Shown here: positions 46,719 through 55,744 of the stretch, piece after piece | Numbering within the stretch: the first letter of the stretch is position 1 | Layout of the letters: every line of letters starts with the position of its first letter | NCBI GenBank assembly: GCA_963823895.1 | Contig: CAWGNG010000038.1 | Coordinates: 1-64,000 of the forward strand | Origin: G963675935 sp963823895 | GTDB taxonomy: Bacteria; Planctomycetota; Planctomycetia; Pirellulales; Thermoguttaceae | Length of the DNA: 64,000 bases | Reading direction: 5' to 3' | The notes under the pieces: model-generated | The model's database searches: none | What the model was told of the DNA's origin: nothing | What the model saw: the letters and a program-made list of their open reading frames with translations, nothing else | Program-made: the position numbers and the translations under genes

Positions 46719-49100
46719 TTACGCCACGCGACGTGGAATGAGGAGATCGCGAGAGTCTTCATCGTCATCGGGGTTCCGCATCGTTGCGTCGGTGAAGGGC
46801 ACGCACTCTTTTTCGCCTTTGTCTTCCACAGAGTCGGTCGGCTGCTCGGTCCTGTCGTCCTCGTCGGCGCCGTAATCATAGCCGTACCCGTACCCGTATC
46901 CGTAATGGTGATAGCCGTAATAGCCGTGATCTTCCGCGGCGTCGGCCCGGTTGACGATTAAGCCCAGGATGGGGAGTTTCACCAATTCGAGCTGTTCCAC
47001 GACGCGAGTCACCAGCCGCCGGCGGTTCTTGGTCGGCTGCACCACCAGCACGATGCCATCGACCAATCGGCCGATGACGGCCGTGTCGGCGGTGGCGAGT
47101 ATCGGAGGGCTATCGATGAGAATCATGTCGTAGACCGTTTCCGCCCAGGCGAGCAGTTGCGAGAGCCGAGGGCTGCCGAGCAGTTCCCCGGGATCGCTGG
47201 GCCTCGGGCCGGAAGGCAGGATGTCCAATCCATCCGCGCCCGAAGGCTGGATGTGCGGCGACGCCATTTGCGAAGGATCGACTTGAGAGCGGAGGACCTC
47301 GCTTAGGCCGCGCGGCCCGCGCATGTTCATCAATGCGGTCAAGCCGGGACGCCGCAGATCGGCATCGATCAACAAGGTGCGCTTGCCGGCCTGGGCGTAG
47401 CAAACGGCCAGGTTGGCCAGCATGGTCGTCTTGCCGTCGCGCGGTTCGGAACTGGTCACAACGATCTGGCGAGCGTCGGGATGCGTCAGCGTCAAAGCGG
47501 TTCGCAGCGTCCGGAAGCTTTCGCTGGCCGGCGAAGTCGGCATGGCGTGGGTCACGAGCGCCTGCAGCCCCGTACTTTCCGGCGGCTGCAACGGCTGGAT
47601 CATCGTCAGCAAGGGGACTCCCAGACGCCCCTGCATCTCCTCGACCGAGCGGAAACGGTCGTCCAGCGCGTCCAACAGCATGACCAACCCAAATGCCACG
47701 GCGAGTCCGCCCAAGATGGCCACCAGCGCCACCAGGCTCCGCTTCGGAGAGACCGGCGCCTTCACTAGCTTGGGCGCCTCAATGACAGCCACGCGCACGT
47801 CTTGGCCGTTCTGCCGCAGATCGAGCGAGCCGATCTGATTGAAGAGAACGCTGCTCATGTCCTTGAGGCGTTTGACGTCCCGTTCGAGCAACTCCACCGC
47901 GGCCAATTGGCCGCTGACGTTGACGGCCTCGGTGCGGGCGGTCTCAAAACAGGTCTTCAAGGTCGCCTCCTTCTTCCTGGCCTCATCGAGTTTTTGTTGC
48001 ACCATTTGCACCAGCCACGGCCCCAACTCGCTCTTGCGGAGTTTCACCATGCGCTGTTGCATCCGCTCGGTCGCCGAGCCGAGAAACTCCTCGATGGCTG
48101 CGATCTTCCGATTCAACGAGATGACTTCCGGGTGATTAGGGCCTAGGTTTTGTTGCAGGGTCTGCAGTTCGGCGCGGGTGTTCACCAACTCCTGTTCGAG
48201 ACTAACCTGGTTGGTACCATCGCGTCCGCCCAGTCCAAGCGTATTCAACAGCAGTTCGCGGCCGACGGCGTCGCCGACCGTCGCCAGGTACTGTCCCAGG
48301 TCCTCGTCGTTGGCGATCGCGCTCTTGAGCGCCTCGAGCAGGGCTTCACATTCCGCCCTCTCTTTCTGCGCGGCCGTGAGCGCGTCGTTGAAGGTTACGG
48401 CCGTTTGCACCGTCGGATGAAGCGTCTTGCTGTCGGTCGGAATTCCCATGTCCGCGTAACGACGGCGAGTTTCGAGCAGTTCGCTCTCCTTGCTACTGAG
48501 CTTCTCCTCGATCTCATTCCGCTCCTTCGTCAGCATTCGACTCAGTTCGCCGGCCGTCCCCTTGTGCATGCTATCCATGAAATCCAGATACGACTGAACC
48601 ACCGCCTGCACGACGTTCATGGCAACCTGGGGATCCTTCGACTCGTAGCTTACCTCCAAGATACTGGTGGAGCGAATGGTTTTGACTGTCAGGCCCGCTT
48701 GCAGCCGGGCGGCCTGACGATCCGCGGGAACTCCGGCCAGGTCCACCCGATCAGCGGGCTCCAGGTTCTTCAGCGCCTCCTCGACCACCGCTGCACTGTG
48801 GAGCAGGTTCTCAAACGTGGGCATGCTGTTTTGCCGCTGCATTTCATCGTTGGTCAACGACGTGTCGAGGCGATCGTGGTTCGTCTGCGTGACCAGCAAT
48901 GCGGCCTTCGAGGCGTAACGGCGCGGCGCCGTGGCATAGTACAGTCCACCCAACAGCATCGCGGCCACAAGCACTGTCATCGCCAGGTTTTTGCGGTAAC
49001 GCACCGCCTGAACGAACCGCAATAGGGAATGTACGAACTGCGCGCCGGGCGGGCTTCCCAACTCGGGTTCCAGGGACGCGGAGTCGATTGACTGTGCCAT
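46719..49100 (-). CDS. Wzc-like tyrosine autokinase / polysaccharide co-polymerase
   Basis: The product is 793 aa from the ATG at 49100. The N-terminal Wzz domain has a TM segment (LAMTVLVAAMLLGGLYYA), a long periplasmic coiled coil (~residues 120-440) and a second TM near SPKRSLVALVAILGGLAVAF. The C-terminal BY-kinase domain has Walker A SSEPRDGKTTM (~residues 550-560), Walker A' LLIDADLRRP and Walker B DMILIDSPP. A tyrosine cluster (14 Tyr/Gly-rich residues in YYGYHHYGYGYGYGYDYG, ~residues 727-744) is followed by an acidic tail. It controls chain length and export of exopolysaccharide through autophosphorylation. No other polysaccharide genes are adjacent. The IS66 target duplication lies 16 bp past its stop. 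Confidence 0.9.
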   Translation of the reverse strand: MAQSIDSASLEPELGSPPGAQFVHSLLRFVQAVRYRKNLAMTVLVAAMLLGGLYYATAPRRYASKAALLVTQTNHDRLDTSLTNDEMQRQNSMPTFENLLHSAAVVEEALKNLEPADRVDLAGVPADRQAARLQAGLTVKTIRSTSILEVSYESKDPQVAMNVVQAVVQSYLDFMDSMHKGTAGELSRMLTKERNEIEEKLSSKESELLETRRRYADMGIPTDSKTLHPTVQTAVTFNDALTAAQKERAECEALLEALKSAIANDEDLGQYLATVGDAVGRELLLNTLGLGGRDGTNQVSLEQELVNTRAELQTLQQNLGPNHPEVISLNRKIAAIEEFLGSATERMQQRMVKLRKSELGPWLVQMVQQKLDEARKKEATLKTCFETARTEAVNVSGQLAAVELLERDVKRLKDMSSVLFNQIGSLDLRQNGQDVRVAVIEAPKLVKAPVSPKRSLVALVAILGGLAVAFGLVMLLDALDDRFRSVEEMQGRLGVPLLTMIQPLQPPESTGLQALVTHAMPTSPASESFRTLRTALTLTHPDARQIVVTSSEPRDGKTTMLANLAVCYAQAGKRTLLIDADLRRPGLTALMNMRGPRGLSEVLRSQVDPSQMASPHIQPSGADGLDILPSGPRPSDPGELLGSPRLSQLLAWAETVYDMILIDSPPILATADTAVIGRLVDGIVLVVQPTKNRRRLVTRVVEQLELVKLPILGLIVNRADAAEDHGYYGYHHYGYGYGYGYDYGADEDDRTEQPTDSVEDKGEKECVPFTDATMRNPDDDEDSRDLLIPRRVA

Positions 49101-49501
49101 GTTCAGACCGCTGTTAAGAAAAACGTGGTTGCCGATATCGGTAGGTGAAGCGCCACGCGAATCCGCTGGCACCGGGTGCCCTTACGAATAGGGGGACGAC
49201 AATAGCGAAGGACAGCGGCGTTCGTCAATGGTAGTTTTTGTCGCAAGAGAGAAACGCCGGAACAGGCAGAACCACGAAGATGCGGCATTCGGGCTGTCTA
49301 GGCAACACTACTCGGCGTGTACGCTCGTCAATTGAGCAGGCCCGAAACCACTGGCGTTACACGTTGGTGACAAGAGCGAAGTCTGTTACCCATTCTGCGT
49401 ATTCTGCCCATTCCGGCTTTCATTTCCGGCTAGCATTGTTTTGGTTCTTCGCGTATGATTCGCCCCCCTGGGCTACGCTCGATTCGTCAAGGAGGACGAA
49501 G
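49101..49501. other. Divergent intergenic region between the BY-kinase and LysM genes
   Basis: 401 bp without a gene. TTCTGCGTATTCTGCCCATTCC shows a short direct repeat (TTCTGC) near 49393-49405, and GCGTATGATTCG near 49451 might hold a -10 for the rightward gene. No strong terminator or repeat family is seen. Confidence 0.4.
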
Positions 49502-50815
49502 ATGAACCTGCTAAAGAACTTGATGATTCTTGCGGTGTTGGCGGCAGTGGGATACGGCGTTTACCTGTCACTGTCGCCGAACAACGGCGATCCGAGATCG
49601 TCCCTCGACGCGCCCACCGTCGATCTCTCCAACGCAAAACCATCGTTGACGCCCGGCGGCCCGCTGGCGTTAGGCGGAAGTTCAGCCAGCAATTCTGGCA
49701 CGAGCAGTCTTGGTCCCGCAACGTTGTCGCCGCCGTCATTGGCCGGCGGTCTGTTGAGTAATCCATCTGCCAGCACGACGAATACGCCTATGGCGCCGTA
49801 TCCTGCGTCCGGTTCTGCAACAGTGACACCGCTGACTCCGCCACCTTTGCCGTCGGGCAATACGACTGCCACGCTTGGCCCGCCGCTGTTGACTGGCTCT
49901 GTGCCGAACCCAACTCCAGTGATAGGGGCCGAGCCGGCTTCAGCAGTTCCGGCTCCGTCGCCGGGCGCACAACCCTCGGCGTCGGGCGGGGTGTGCAACC
50001 TCGGCCCGGCGCCGGAAAGCGCGGCCAACGGCGGCGCCGCATCGGCGACCGACAAAGCGACCGAAGAACTCCTACAGCAACAGTTCTCCGCCGTGATGGA
50101 GGGTGTTCACAAGAAACTCAACGAAGGTAAGCTTGCCGAGGCCCAGCTCGCATTGAGCATCCTTTACGTCAATCCCAAACTTCCTGCCGACCAGGCGAAG
50201 CAAGTCACCGAATTGCTCGACCAACTAGCCGGCACCGTGATCTACTCGCGGCAGAGTTACTTGGCGCCGCCGCATGTTGTGCAGCCCGGAGAGACGATCG
50301 ACCTTGTCGCCCAGAAGTACAAAGTGCCCTGGCAACTGTTGGCGCGGATCAACGGTTTGATGTCGCCCGGAGCGTCGAACAGCGACGAGACCGTCAAGGA
50401 TCAACCGCTTGCCGCCGGCAAGGAATTGAAGGTCATCGAGGGGCCGTTCGATGCCATCGTTTCGCTCGACAAGCGGCAATTGACCTTGATGGTCCAGAAC
50501 CGTTACGCCGGACGGTTTTCGATCGGAATCGGCCGCGACCAGCCGAAGCTTGACGGGCAATACACCGTCGGCCAAAAAAAACTCAATCCAACCTACTACG
50601 GACCGGACGGCATTACGATCGGTCCCAATGATCCGAAGAACCCCTTAGGCAGCGCGTGGATCGGACTGACCGACCGCATCGGAATCCACGGCACGGCTGA
50701 TCCCCAGAACATCGGCCGCGACGACAACCGCGGCGCCATCTGCGTCAACGACCGAGACCTGCAAGACCTGTACGGAATTCTGTCGGTCGGGTCGAGGGTG
50801 ACGATTCTGCGCTAA
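49502..50815 (+). CDS. LysM / L,D-transpeptidase-like (YkuD) protein
   Basis: The product is 437 aa from an ATG with AAGGAGGACG upstream. It has an N-terminal membrane anchor (LMILAVLAAVGYGVYLSL), a long Ser/Pro/Gly-rich linker to about residue 180, and a helical segment. A LysM follows (HVVQPGETIDLVAQKYKVPW), then a YkuD domain: IVSLDKRQLTLMVQN, IGIHGTADPQNIGRDDNRG (H396) and AICVND (C414). The family cross-links peptidoglycan at DAP-DAP bonds; the usual S-H-G before the cysteine reads G-A-I here, so activity is uncertain. It stands alone before glpK and is periplasmic. Confidence 0.8.
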   Translation: MNLLKNLMILAVLAAVGYGVYLSLSPNNGDPRSSLDAPTVDLSNAKPSLTPGGPLALGGSSASNSGTSSLGPATLSPPSLAGGLLSNPSASTTNTPMAPYPASGSATVTPLTPPPLPSGNTTATLGPPLLTGSVPNPTPVIGAEPASAVPAPSPGAQPSASGGVCNLGPAPESAANGGAASATDKATEELLQQQFSAVMEGVHKKLNEGKLAEAQLALSILYVNPKLPADQAKQVTELLDQLAGTVIYSRQSYLAPPHVVQPGETIDLVAQKYKVPWQLLARINGLMSPGASNSDETVKDQPLAAGKELKVIEGPFDAIVSLDKRQLTLMVQNRYAGRFSIGIGRDQPKLDGQYTVGQKKLNPTYYGPDGITIGPNDPKNPLGSAWIGLTDRIGIHGTADPQNIGRDDNRGAICVNDRDLQDLYGILSVGSRVTILR

Positions 50816-50846
50816 GCGGGGTAGAAGTTCTGCGGGATTACACGGG

Positions 50847-52349
50847 ATGGCCTCGGCAAAATACATCCTCGCCCTCGACCAGGGCACCACCTCGAGTCGC
50901 GCGATCGTCTTTGATCACGGTGGTCGAGTCGTGACCGTGGCGCAGCGCGAATTCCCCCAACTCTTGCCCGCCCCGGGGCTCGTTTGCCACGACCCCGAGG
51001 CCATCTGGTCGTCACAACTGGCGGTTGCGCGGCAGGCGCTGGCCCAGGCCGCGCTGTCGGCCGGCGACGTCGCCGCGCTCGGCGTGACCAACCAACGCGA
51101 AACGACGCTTCTCTGGGAGCGAGAGACCGGCCGCCCGGTCGCCGATGCGGTCGTATGGCAAAGCCGCGTCAGCGTCCCCATCTGTGAACGCCTCAAGGCC
51201 GAGGGCCTCGAAGCGACCTTTTGCGCAAAGACGGGCCTGCTGCTGGACGCTTATTTCTCCGGCACGAAAATCAAGCATCTGCTCGACTCGCACGAGGGGC
51301 TTCGTCGCCGCGCCCAACGAGGCGAGATCCTCTTCGGCACGGTCGATACGTGGCTCCTGTGGCGGCTGACCGGCGGCCGACTCCATATTACCGACTACAG
51401 CAACGCCAGCCGCACGCTCATTTTCAACATCCACACGCTCGATTGGGACGACGAATTGCTCGCCGTGCTCGACATCCCGCGGGCGATGCTGCCGGAAGTG
51501 CGCCCTTCGAGCCAGGTCTACGGCGCGACGGAGGCAGCGTGGTTCGGCGATCCGATTCTCATCGCGGGCGATGCCGGCGACCAGCAGGCCGCCTGTTTCG
51601 GCCAAGCCTGCTTTCAACTCGGCGCGGCCAAGAACACTTATGGCACCGGCTGCTTCCTTCTCTTGAATACCGGCCTCACGCCGATTGCTTCAGCCCATCG
51701 GCTGCTGACGACCATCGCTTGGGGCCTCGAAGGCCGCATCACCTATTGTCTCGAAGGTTCGATCTTCATCGGCGGGGCCGTGGTCCAATGGCTCCGCGAT
51801 GGCTTGGGGCTGGTTCGCTCGTCGGCTGAGATCGAAGCGTTGGCCGCCCGGACACCCGACTCTGACGGAGTCTATTTCGTGCCGGCCTTTGTCGGGCTCG
51901 GTGCGCCCGACTGGGATCCGTACGCCCGAGGCACGATTCTGGGACTGACGCGGGGAACCACCGCGTCGCAACTCGCCCGCGCAGCCCTGGAGTCGATGGC
52001 CTATCAGACCCGCGACGTGCTCGACGCCATGCAGGAGGATGCCGGTCTGACGTTGACGGAGTTGAAGGTGGACGGCGGGGCTTCAGTGAGCCACTTGCTG
52101 ATGCAGTTTCAGGCGGATATTTTGGGCGTGCCCGTCCGGCGGCCGGTCGTCGCCGAAACGACCGCCCTGGGAGCCGCCTACCTCGCCGGTCTGGCCGTGG
52201 GCTATTGGCACGACACCGCTGATCTAGCCGATCATTGGGCGCTCGATCGAGAGTATTCGCCCGCGATGCCGTTATCGGAGCGAGACCGTCTCTACGTGCG
52301 ATGGCAGAAGGCGGTCGAGCGATCGCTTCACTGGGAGATCGAGCCGTGA
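50847..52349 (+). CDS. glpK: Glycerol kinase
   Basis: The product is 500 aa, an FGGY kinase: YILALDQGTTSSRAIVFDH at the start, VTNQRETTLLWERETGRPV, DAGDQQAACFGQACF and AKNTYGTGCFLLLNTG, then LKVDGGASVSHLLMQFQAD. It phosphorylates glycerol to glycerol-3-phosphate. The stop overlaps the glpD start (GTGA), so the two genes form a glycerol catabolic operon. No glpF is seen. Confidence 0.93.
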   Translation: MASAKYILALDQGTTSSRAIVFDHGGRVVTVAQREFPQLLPAPGLVCHDPEAIWSSQLAVARQALAQAALSAGDVAALGVTNQRETTLLWERETGRPVADAVVWQSRVSVPICERLKAEGLEATFCAKTGLLLDAYFSGTKIKHLLDSHEGLRRRAQRGEILFGTVDTWLLWRLTGGRLHITDYSNASRTLIFNIHTLDWDDELLAVLDIPRAMLPEVRPSSQVYGATEAAWFGDPILIAGDAGDQQAACFGQACFQLGAAKNTYGTGCFLLLNTGLTPIASAHRLLTTIAWGLEGRITYCLEGSIFIGGAVVQWLRDGLGLVRSSAEIEALAARTPDSDGVYFVPAFVGLGAPDWDPYARGTILGLTRGTTASQLARAALESMAYQTRDVLDAMQEDAGLTLTELKVDGGASVSHLLMQFQADILGVPVRRPVVAETTALGAAYLAGLAVGYWHDTADLADHWALDREYSPAMPLSERDRLYVRWQKAVERSLHWEIEP

Positions 52350-53806
52350 GCTTGGAACTGTCACGCGCCGATGCTGCCGATCGCCTACGGAACGCGGAAC
52401 TTGACGTATTGGTGGTCGGCGGGGGAATCGTCGGTGCGGGCATCGCCCGCGATGCCGCCATGCGCGGCCTTCGCACCGCGCTGGTCGAGCAATATGACCT
52501 GGCCTCGGGCACGAGCAGCCGGTCGAGCCGCCTGTTGCACGGCGGCCTGCGTTATTTGGCCCAGGGGCGTCTTGGGCTGGTCTACGAGTCGAGCCGCGAG
52601 AAGATGATCCTGCACCGCATCGCGTCGCACCTAGCCGAACCGCTGCCGTTTCTCTTCCCGACCTATCGCGGCACGCACTGGCCGCTCTGGCAACTGCGGA
52701 TCGGCGTGAAGGTCTACGATCTGCTCTGCGGCGGGCGGAATCTGGGGCGATCGACATCGCTGCCGCCCGAAGGAGTGATCGAGCAGTTGCCCGGCGTTCG
52801 CCGCAACGGTTTGACGGGGGCCGTCCGATACTTCGACGCATTGACGAACGACGCGCGGTTGGTGATCGACACGGTCCGCTCCGCAGCCCGGCACGGGGCG
52901 ATTGTCCTCAACTACGTTCGGCTGGAAGACGCGGCACGCCGTCCGGGTGGATGGCGATGCCGGCTCAACGACGCCGTGGGCGCGCGACAGAGCGAAGTGC
53001 TCGCTCGCTGCGTGGTGAACGCCGCTGGTCCTTGGGCTGCCACGCTCCCCCATAGCCGCGTGCGATTGCGGCTCACCAAAGGCGTCCATTTGGTCATCGA
53101 CCGCCAACGGTTGCCGGTGCCTAGCGCCGTGGTGATGACGCATCAGCGGCGCATCCTCTTCGCTATTCCTTGGGGCGAACGGGTAATCCTTGGCACCACC
53201 GACACCGACTATGCCGGCCCGCCCGAGGCCGTTGACGCCGAGTCGGACGATGTGAACTACATCCTGGCGGTCATCAACGGTGCTTTCCCGTCGGCCAAGA
53301 TCGAGCCGCGGGATGTGATCAGCCATTGGGCCGGCCTGCGGCCGCTGATCGTCAGCCGCCGCGGCGGCCCGTCGGATATCTCGCGGGCACACCAGATCCG
53401 CATGTGCGAGCCCGGCTGGCTCGACGTCGCCGGCGGCAAGTTGACGACCTATCGCCTGATTGCCCAACAGGCTGTCGATCGGCTCTTGCCCCACCTGGAT
53501 CGCCCGGCCGCGCGGTGCCGGACGGCCGAGGAGCCATTACTTGTGCCCGGCGCAGCGACGCTGGCCAGCGGCATTCTCCCGCAACCGGTCGGCGCGGATG
53601 CCGTGCGCCACTTCTGCGAGCACGAGTGGGCGCTGCACTTGGACGACGTCATGATCCGCCGCAGCGGCTGGCATTATTACCATCCCGACGCCGCCGATCT
53701 CGCGGAACGGACGGCCGGCTGGATGGCCGAGGTCCTCGGCTGGGATCGCGCGCAGCAACAAGCCGAGTTGGCCAGCTATTGCGAGCGCTGCCAGCGGCGG
53801 TTTTGA
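52346..53806 (+). CDS. glpD: FAD-dependent glycerol-3-phosphate dehydrogenase
   Basis: The product is 486 aa from a GTG that overlaps the glpK stop. FAD-binding starts VLVVGGGIVGAGIARDAAMR, followed by DLASGTSSRSSRLLHGGLRY and VVNAAGPWA, then VILGTTDTDYAGPPE and DVAGGKLTTYRLIAQQ. The C-terminal DAO_C domain is present. It oxidises glycerol-3-phosphate to dihydroxyacetone phosphate and passes electrons to quinone at the inner membrane. It completes the glpKD pathway feeding glycolysis. Confidence 0.92.
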   Translation: MSLELSRADAADRLRNAELDVLVVGGGIVGAGIARDAAMRGLRTALVEQYDLASGTSSRSSRLLHGGLRYLAQGRLGLVYESSREKMILHRIASHLAEPLPFLFPTYRGTHWPLWQLRIGVKVYDLLCGGRNLGRSTSLPPEGVIEQLPGVRRNGLTGAVRYFDALTNDARLVIDTVRSAARHGAIVLNYVRLEDAARRPGGWRCRLNDAVGARQSEVLARCVVNAAGPWAATLPHSRVRLRLTKGVHLVIDRQRLPVPSAVVMTHQRRILFAIPWGERVILGTTDTDYAGPPEAVDAESDDVNYILAVINGAFPSAKIEPRDVISHWAGLRPLIVSRRGGPSDISRAHQIRMCEPGWLDVAGGKLTTYRLIAQQAVDRLLPHLDRPAARCRTAEEPLLVPGAATLASGILPQPVGADAVRHFCEHEWALHLDDVMIRRSGWHYYHPDAADLAERTAGWMAEVLGWDRAQQQAELASYCERCQRRF

Positions 53807-53854
53807 ATGGGATATTACACTGGGGAAGCGGGTGGTGGCAGCTTCCTCAATCCG

Positions 53855-54082
53855 CTAATGGTCGCTCTTGAAAGCGTCGACAACGGCAACGCGGATTTCC
53901 TGCTCGAAGCTGCTGGCAGCCAGTTTCGGGTCTTGCTCGTGCAGCCCTTCCCATTGAAACGCCGCATCGATCCCTTTCTGAATCGCCTGCCGAAGCCTTG
54001 GACTCTCAGCGATTGCCAGGGAGATGTCGTCCACGTCGCGCAGTTCGCCGATCACGCCGTCTAACCAGTGTGGAGGTCTCAT
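53855..54082 (-). CDS. Small protein of unknown function
   Basis: The product is 75 aa from the ATG at 54082, chosen for the AAGGAG seven bases upstream. The sequence MRPPHWLDGVIGELRDVDDI begins it, and AIQKGIDAAFQWEGLHEQDP lies in the second half; it looks soluble and helical. I do not recognise it. It is tail-to-tail with glpD and separated from the barrel gene by a family A repeat. Confidence 0.5.
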   Translation of the reverse strand: MRPPHWLDGVIGELRDVDDISLAIAESPRLRQAIQKGIDAAFQWEGLHEQDPKLAASSFEQEIRVAVVDAFKSDH

Positions 54083-54235
54083 GTCGGAGCTCCTTGAGAA
54101 CAGGGTTCGCCTTGGGGCAACGACCAATACTGATAGCACTTTTTGCCGAGAAAATCAATCGTCGCCATCCCTATATGCAACTTTCTCGACTGGATTCGCC
54201 CTCCACATGCCTCGGCCGCCAAAGCCCTCCGGCGC

Positions 54236-54288
54236 AGGAAAAAGGACTGTCCCGTTCTCGCTTGCGCGAAAACCTGGACAGTCCTTGG
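54236..54288. repeat. GGACTGTCCC palindromic repeat (family A), intergenic
   Basis: AAAAAGGACTGTCCCGTTCTCG and CCTGGACAGTCCTTGG arms surround CTTGCGCGAAAA. It resembles the copies in rlmI and at 34841-34893. Confidence 0.8.
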
Positions 54289-54342
54289 CATCAAGTGCGA
54301 TTGCCGTGCCGCTTGCCGCCGTATTTGTGTGTCAATCACCAA

Positions 54343-55410
54343 TTACCAACGGAATTCGAGACGACTCACGAGACCGTCGAATACCAGGGCGTTGCCGTCG
54401 ATCTTGTCCGGTCCGTGATATTGATTGGCCTGTACGGACGCAATGAATTCCGGCGTCTTCACGACGTTCAACCAGCCACTGACCATATAGCCGGCGGAAA
54501 TCCGCACGTGGCCGCCCTCGCTGGCCCACCCTAATCCGACTTCGCAGTCGAGGATCGAGACCATTCGGGCTTCTTTCCAGTCGGTTGCGGCAACCAGCGG
54601 GTTGTTAGCGTTGCTTTGCAGGTAGTCGGCACGGAATTCGCCCCCGAGGAAGCTCGCTGCCGCCTTGCCGTAGATGAAGATGTTCCGGCAGGCGGAATAG
54701 CGCACTCCCTCCAGACCAAGCCGGAAGCCGCCGCCGTCAAAATCGACGCTGGCGTCAACGTTCTCGGTAATGATCGGCTCGAACTGGGACGAGAAGTCCT
54801 GCTTCAAGTTTGCATAACGCAACCCGACCAGATAGGTGAGGCTCGAACGCTCGCTGCAATAGAACTGATGTCTGTAGTCGATGTCCGCAATGTTGAATGT
54901 GATGGCTTCATGAGCAGTGGCGCTGAGCCAATCGTAGGCGGCGTCCGCCGTGGATGGATGGACGACCATCGAGCGAAGCACGAAGGGCGCGTCGGTGGAA
55001 ATCGAATCGTCCACATTGCAGGCATAATATGTGAAGGTCGCGGACAGGTTGCTGCAGCAGTCGAAGTCGATGCCGCCGCCCACACGGAAGCCAGGCGCAA
55101 TCTGCGGATCCAGTGAGGCCGTGCGGCCGACCTGGACCGGAACTGTGCCGGGAGTAATGGGACCGTTGATCGGCACCGCATACTCTAACCCGTCATTCCG
55201 CGGCCGCAGATACAGCAGGTCACCGTAGACTTGCAGACCCCGCTCGCAGTTCGTCGGGCAGCAGATTGGCTCGCAGTCGCAGGCCTCGGCGCAAGGTGAT
55301 TGCGGCCCAGGGGGCGGAAGGATAGTCTCCTCCTTCGCCACAATGGTCGATGCCAGGGCCAATGATACGACCAAGGCCATGACGGCCGGCATCATGCTAC
55401 GTGCGCTCAT
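54343..55410 (-). CDS. Lpg1974/BBP7-type outer-membrane beta-barrel protein
   Basis: The product is 355 aa from the ATG at 55410, preceded by GGGAAAAGGA. A signal peptide (MMPAVMALVVSLALASTIVA) is followed by a cysteine-rich segment (CAEACDCEPICCPTNC) and then alternating beta strands: GLQVYGDLLYLRPRNDGLEY, SNLSATFTYYACNVDD, SLTYLVGLRYANLKQDF. It ends on an aromatic (SRLEFRW), as outer-membrane barrels do. The Lpg1974 family is abundant in planctomycetes and is thought to form pores; a role in the outer membrane is inferred. Confidence 0.8.
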   Translation of the reverse strand: MSARSMMPAVMALVVSLALASTIVAKEETILPPPGPQSPCAEACDCEPICCPTNCERGLQVYGDLLYLRPRNDGLEYAVPINGPITPGTVPVQVGRTASLDPQIAPGFRVGGGIDFDCCSNLSATFTYYACNVDDSISTDAPFVLRSMVVHPSTADAAYDWLSATAHEAITFNIADIDYRHQFYCSERSSLTYLVGLRYANLKQDFSSQFEPIITENVDASVDFDGGGFRLGLEGVRYSACRNIFIYGKAAASFLGGEFRADYLQSNANNPLVAATDWKEARMVSILDCEVGLGWASEGGHVRISAGYMVSGWLNVVKTPEFIASVQANQYHGPDKIDGNALVFDGLVSRLEFRW

Positions 55411-55744
55411 TTCCTTTTCCCTTTCTTTAAACGGATTCTGGGTGGCGTGGTCCGAGCCCACCAAAGTGCCCCAATGCGCCCGAACAACCGCTATAATTTG
55501 GAATCTCTTGACTGTTTCGACCATCGGACCGTTGAAACCGGCATTTTCAGAAAATCCGGAACATCCAGAATAGTCACCCCTCATTACCTAAATTGACACA
55601 CGGAAACGGCGACGAAGACGCCCGTTCAGCGGTTGGATGCGGAGAAGGGTTCGCTCCTCGCGCTGCAATGCCACGATGCTCCCGAGCCAAGCCGGCGATT
55701 GCGACCTGGTCTGCGACGAGTTGCTCTCATAATGAGTATTGCTG
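55411..55744. other. Intergenic region upstream of the barrel gene
   Basis: 334 bp with no gene. It contains the presumed leader of the barrel gene and the 3' flank of the oxidoreductase gene. No repeat family member is seen. Reading leftward, AAATTATAGCGG near 55490 could be part of a promoter, but the -35 is weak. Confidence 0.35.
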
